Positions 60,263 to 64,000 of a stretch of 64,000 nucleotides of DNA are shown one piece after another. The notes beneath the pieces are model-generated. The model saw nothing but the letters and a program-made list of their open reading frames with translations. It was not told the DNA's origin and did no database searches. Both the position numbers and the translations under genes were made by a program. Source of the DNA: Marivivens sp. (GTDB lineage: Bacteria; Pseudomonadota; Alphaproteobacteria; Rhodobacterales; Rhodobacteraceae); assembly GCA_017643845.1 (NCBI GenBank), contig JAEPMR010000002.1:62001-126000 (forward strand). The letters are read 5' to 3'. Position 1 is the stretch's first letter. Each line of letters starts with the position of its first letter.

Positions 60263-60395
60263 AGGAAATTTCCTGCTGTTTCGGAGAGGCTAGGCGAGGC
60301 TTGCGGGTATGGAAAGGCGGATTCGCGTGAATCGGCTCTTGGCCTTTGGGCTTATGGCGCACATATAGGGGCAAACCGATATGAAGGAGCGAGAC

Positions 60396-61322
60396 ATGCT
60401 CGAGCTAGGACAAGGACAAACGGATGCGGCCGCTGCACAGGCTGGCGATCTGATTATCGACGGAAGCGATCAGACCTTTATGGCGGATGTCGTCGAGGCA
60501 TCGCAGACGGTGCCGGTGATTGTGGATTTCTGGGCCCCTTGGTGTGGTCCCTGTAAAACTCTGGGTCCAGCGCTGGAAGCGGCTGTGACGAAGGCAAAGG
60601 GTGCGGTGAAGCTGGTGAAGATCGACGTTGATCAGAACCAGGCAATTGCGGGCCAGCTGCAGGTGCAGTCTATCCCGACCGTCTATGCCTTTTGGAAAGG
60701 GCAGCCCGTCGATGGATTCCAGGGCGCGGTACCGCCAAGCCAAATCGACACATTCGTTGCCAAGCTGGCCGAGATGGGCGGTGGCTCCGCGGATGGGGGA
60801 CTTTCCGAAGCGGTAGAAGCGGCAGAGGCGATGCTCGAAGAAGGCGCTGTTACGGATGCGGCGCAGACATTTGCCGCGATTTTGCAGGAAGATCCGACAA
60901 ATGCCCGGGCCTATGGGGGATTGGTGCGGTGCCATGTGGCGCTGGGCGAGCTGGATCAGGCAGAGGCTGTACTGAACGGAGCGCCCGCTGAAATTTCCGA
61001 CAGTGCGGAGCTGGATGCGGCGCGGGCGCAAATTGCCCTTGCCCGGCAGGCCGAGAATGCCGGACCAGTTGCCGAGTTGCAGGCGCAGGTCGAAGCGGAG
61101 CCTGACAATCTGCAAGCGCGGTTCGATCTGGCTGGAGCGTTGCAGGCTGCTGGCCGGACGGAGGAAGCCGTTAATCAGCTGTTGGATGTGTTCCGCCGCG
61201 ATCGCGAATGGAATGACGGGGCTGCAAAAACCCAGCTATTCCAGATATTCGATGCGCTGAAGGCAAATGATCCGATTGTCTTGAACGGCCGCCGGAAACT
61301 GTCGTCGATGATATTTGCCTAA
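60396..61322 (+). CDS. Thioredoxin with TPR-like C-terminus (CnoX/YbbN-like)
   Basis: VPVIVDFWAPWCGPCKTLGPALE, QSIPTVYAFWKGQPVDGFQGAVPPSQI, then helical repeats. Start 60381 or 60396. Confidence 0.92.
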   Translation: MLELGQGQTDAAAAQAGDLIIDGSDQTFMADVVEASQTVPVIVDFWAPWCGPCKTLGPALEAAVTKAKGAVKLVKIDVDQNQAIAGQLQVQSIPTVYAFWKGQPVDGFQGAVPPSQIDTFVAKLAEMGGGSADGGLSEAVEAAEAMLEEGAVTDAAQTFAAILQEDPTNARAYGGLVRCHVALGELDQAEAVLNGAPAEISDSAELDAARAQIALARQAENAGPVAELQAQVEAEPDNLQARFDLAGALQAAGRTEEAVNQLLDVFRRDREWNDGAAKTQLFQIFDALKANDPIVLNGRRKLSSMIFA

Positions 61323-61348
61323 GTTCGTGCAGGCGCTACCATAGCGAT

Positions 61349-61984
61349 ATGTTTTCAGCGACAGATCTGCCTGACACGATTCCGGTTTTCCCGCTGCCCG
61401 GGGCGCTCTTGCTCCCGCGGGCACGGTTACCGTTGCACATATTCGAGCCGCGCTATCTGGCGATGCTGGATGATGTGCTAAAGACCCCGGGGCGGCTGAT
61501 CGGGATGATCCAGCCGTATGAGGGTAGGGGTGACAAGCTTCACAGTATTGGCTGCGCTGGGCGATTGACCGGTTTTTCCGAGACCGAGGATGGCCGGTAT
61601 ATGGTCACCCTCACGGGCATCTCGCGGTTCAGGGTGCATCACGAGGTGGAGGGCTTTACGCCCTATCGCCGGTGCTCGGTGTCATGGGACGGCTTTGGGG
61701 CTGATCTGGGGCATAGCGAGACCGATCCAGGGCTTGACCGGGCGACATTCATGGCGCTCCTGGGACGGTTTTTTGAAGCACGCGGATTGTCGACGGACTG
61801 GGACAGCCTGAAAGAGGCAGATGACGAATTGCTGATCAATTCACTGTCGATGCTGTGTCCGTTCGAACCCGAAGATAAACAGGCGCTTTTGGAGGCGCCA
61901 TCGCTGCCGACGCGGCGGGAGACGCTGGTGACGCTGCTGGAATTCGCATTGCGGTCCGGCGATGGAGGGGAACGGGTGCAATGA
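61349..61984 (+). CDS. LON N-terminal (substrate-binding) domain protein
   Basis: [78 protein letters not shown]. Confidence 0.93.
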   Translation: MFSATDLPDTIPVFPLPGALLLPRARLPLHIFEPRYLAMLDDVLKTPGRLIGMIQPYEGRGDKLHSIGCAGRLTGFSETEDGRYMVTLTGISRFRVHHEVEGFTPYRRCSVSWDGFGADLGHSETDPGLDRATFMALLGRFFEARGLSTDWDSLKEADDELLINSLSMLCPFEPEDKQALLEAPSLPTRRETLVTLLEFALRSGDGGERVQ

Positions 61985-62169
61985 CGGATGGAAGCGCGAC
62001 CTTTGACAGGCGGATGCTGGACGGGCTCGTTTGCCCGCAGACGCAGGCGGTGCTCCGGTATGATGCGGATGCACAGGAACTGATTTCCGAGGCCGCGGGG
62101 CTGGCATTTCCGATCCGTGAAGGCATACCGGTCATGCTGGTCGACGAAGCGCGAAAGCTCGACGACTGA
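61981..62169 (+). CDS. Trm112 family protein
   Basis: [52 protein letters not shown]. Confidence 0.92.
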   Translation: MTDGSATFDRRMLDGLVCPQTQAVLRYDADAQELISEAAGLAFPIREGIPVMLVDEARKLDD

Positions 62170-63387
62170 TCAGCCGCGCATCAGGCGCGGAAGGTCGCCA
62201 GTGAGACCGGCTGCTTCGCGGATGAAATTGCGCCTCAAGCCAGGCATAGCATTGACCATGCCCATACCCAGATCGCGCACCGTGCGTAAAATGGGGTTGT
62301 CGTTTGAAAACAGCCGGTTGAATGTATCGGTGGCGGTGGCAAGTGTGGCTGTATCGAAGCGCCGCCATGCCTGATAACGGGCGAGTGGAGCGGTGCTGCC
62401 GATATCCTCGCCGCGCTGGCGGGCTTCGCTGAGAACTTCGGCCAGCGCCGCGACATCGCGTAGACCTGCGTTCAGACCCTGCCCGGCAATCGGGTGCATT
62501 CCATGCGCTGCATCACCCACCAAAGCGATGCGATCCGCGTAAAAGCTATCTGCCAGCGTTAGGTTAAGCGGATAGGTGAAGCGGGCACCTGCGAGTGAGA
62601 TTTCCCCGAGAAACGACCCGAACGCGGGGCGCAATGCATCAAGAAACGCAGCGTCGTCCATCGCAGCCAATTCGGCGGCGCGGCTGTCGGTCTCGCTCCA
62701 GACAATCGACGAGCGGTTGCCGGTTACGGGAAGGATCGCGAGGGGACCGGCGGGCATGAAAAACTGGTGCGCGATGCCGTGATGCGGTTTTTCATGTGCG
62801 ACGGCGCAGACAACGGCCGTCTGGCCGTAGCCCCATCCGGTACGGGTGATGCCGGCGCGCTCTGCGGTCCCCGACTTGCGACCGTCGCAGCCTACCGCAA
62901 GTGTGGCGCGGAGGGACTGACCGGAGGCAAGCGCGAGGGTGACGCCGCTGAGATCAGGGGATTGGGCGACGACCTTTTCCTCTGTGTAGGTGGTGATGCG
63001 AGGTTCGGCATCCATGGCGTCGAGAAAGGCGCGGCGGAGATGGCGGTCTTCGAGCATGTAGCCCATGGGACCTTCTTCCAGCTCGGCATGGTCGAAATGC
63101 ATCATCCAGGGCGACGGGCCTTCGCCTGCGCGACCATCGGTGACTTTGATCTCGAGCATTGGCTGGGCATGGTTCACGACGGCGGGCCAAATCCCGATGT
63201 TACGCAGCAGACGCTGCGAGGCCAGAGCGAGCGCATATGCGCGTCCGTCGAATTCAGGGTCGGAACGGGTGTCGCGTGGTAGGGCGTCGACGACACCGAC
63301 GGCAAAGCCGCTTTGGGCAAGGGCCAGTGCGAGTGCGGGGCCATTCAACCCGCCGCCAATAATCAGAATGTCGTGGTCCACCGTCAT
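62170..63387 (-). CDS. UbiH/UbiF/Coq6-family FAD monooxygenase
   Basis: DILIIGGGLNGPALALALAQSGFAVGVVDA, LVGDAAHGMHPIAGQGLNAGLRDVAALAEVL. Confidence 0.93.
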   Translation of the reverse strand: MTVDHDILIIGGGLNGPALALALAQSGFAVGVVDALPRDTRSDPEFDGRAYALALASQRLLRNIGIWPAVVNHAQPMLEIKVTDGRAGEGPSPWMMHFDHAELEEGPMGYMLEDRHLRRAFLDAMDAEPRITTYTEEKVVAQSPDLSGVTLALASGQSLRATLAVGCDGRKSGTAERAGITRTGWGYGQTAVVCAVAHEKPHHGIAHQFFMPAGPLAILPVTGNRSSIVWSETDSRAAELAAMDDAAFLDALRPAFGSFLGEISLAGARFTYPLNLTLADSFYADRIALVGDAAHGMHPIAGQGLNAGLRDVAALAEVLSEARQRGEDIGSTAPLARYQAWRRFDTATLATATDTFNRLFSNDNPILRTVRDLGMGMVNAMPGLRRNFIREAAGLTGDLPRLMRG

Positions 63388-63483
63388 TTGGCCCTCCTGT
63401 ATCCACATATGGCGGCTCGGGCGGGATTGTCCATGCGCGGTCTCGCCGCTACCGTCCGAAAGTGACGATCAGGAGGGCAGGCG

Positions 63484-64000
63484 ATGGATGAGTGGCGCTG
63501 GATGACGGCTGCGGAGTTGGGGCGCGGAATTGGTGCCGGCGACATTGATCCGGTGGCACTTGCCGAAGTGTTTCTGGAGGCCATCGCGTCCCACCCCGAA
63601 GCCGGCCGGATCTATACGGCTGTGACAGCGGAACGTGCGCGGGCGGAAGCCAGCGCGGCCGCGGAGCGCGCACGTGCGGGGCAGCGTCGGGGGCCGCTCG
63701 ACGGCGTACCGGTGTCGTGGAAAGACCTGTTCGACAGTGCCGGCACGGCAACTGAGGCGGGCACCCGATTGATGAAGGGGCGCGTGCCGGATCGGGATGC
63801 GGAGGTTCTGCGAAGGGCAACATCTGAGGGGCTGGTATGCCTGGGCAAGACGCATCTGAGCGAAATCGCCTTCTCAGGGCTCGGGTATAATCCGATGGCG
63901 GAGACACCCCCCAATGTACATGATGCGGAGTGTGCGCCAGGGGGGTCGTCATCGGGAGCGGCGGCATCTGTGGCGTTCGGACTAGCTGCAATAGGAATTG
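63484..64000 (+). CDS. Amidase signature family protein, truncated by right window edge
   Basis: Read by hand: MDEWRWMTAAELGRGIGAGDIDPVALAEVF...RRGPLDGVPVSWKDLFDSAGTATEAGT...LGKTHLSEIAFSGLGYNP...APGGSSSGAAASVAFG. Not in ORF track (open at the edge). Confidence 0.93.
   Translation, partial: MDEWRWMTAAELGRGIGAGDIDPVALAEVFLEAIASHPEAGRIYTAVTAERARAEASAAAERARAGQRRGPLDGVPVSWKDLFDSAGTATEAGTRLMKGRVPDRDAEVLRRATSEGLVCLGKTHLSEIAFSGLGYNPMAETPPNVHDAECAPGGSSSGAAASVAFGLAAIGI

Overview
This window reads as alphaproteobacterial chromosome, most like a Rhodobacteraceae/Roseobacter-type genome. It is dense with housekeeping genes, and I found no tRNA, rRNA, CRISPR array, transposon or phage. Left part (about 0-34 kb): a FAD amine-oxidase-like gene cut by the left edge, diverging from an ECF sigma/ChrR anti-sigma pair; rmuC, mutL, two M16 peptidases, a DUF3035 lipoprotein, lspA, purH, a heparinase II/III-like gene, rsmB, an unlisted SDHAF4-like small ORF, dapB, rbfA, truB, an RTX protein, rpsO-pnp, an L,D-transpeptidase, clpB, a membrane-anchored winged-helix regulator, rnhB, a CcrM-type methyltransferase, alkB-like, mutY, a DciA-like gene, a DsbA-like gene, lpxK and a waaA-like gene. 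Right part (about 34.4-64 kb): cysQ-like, pmbA, DUF2125, SDR, enoyl-CoA hydratase, HNH, TIGR03862 flavoprotein, a compact exopolysaccharide locus with two sulfotransferases, a propeller-RTX protein, holA, lptE, leuS, DUF3576, a porin, a YggS-like gene, ribA, a CenR-like regulator, xthA, a thioredoxin/TPR gene, Lon-N and Trm112 proteins, a UbiH-like monooxygenase and a truncated amidase. The items most worth a second look are: (1) a composition step at about 34.3-34.5 kb next to a four-unit 11-bp repeat; (2) a candidate intergenic sRNA at about 58.01-58.09 kb; (3) GANTC sites inside the predicted promoter of the GANTC methyltransferase gene; (4) a sulfated-polysaccharide locus with long tail-to-tail coding overlaps; and (5) a small secreted Cys protein coupled to a membrane winged-helix regulator. 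I saw nothing that is clearly a wholly new system. All functional calls come from reading the sequence without database searches.
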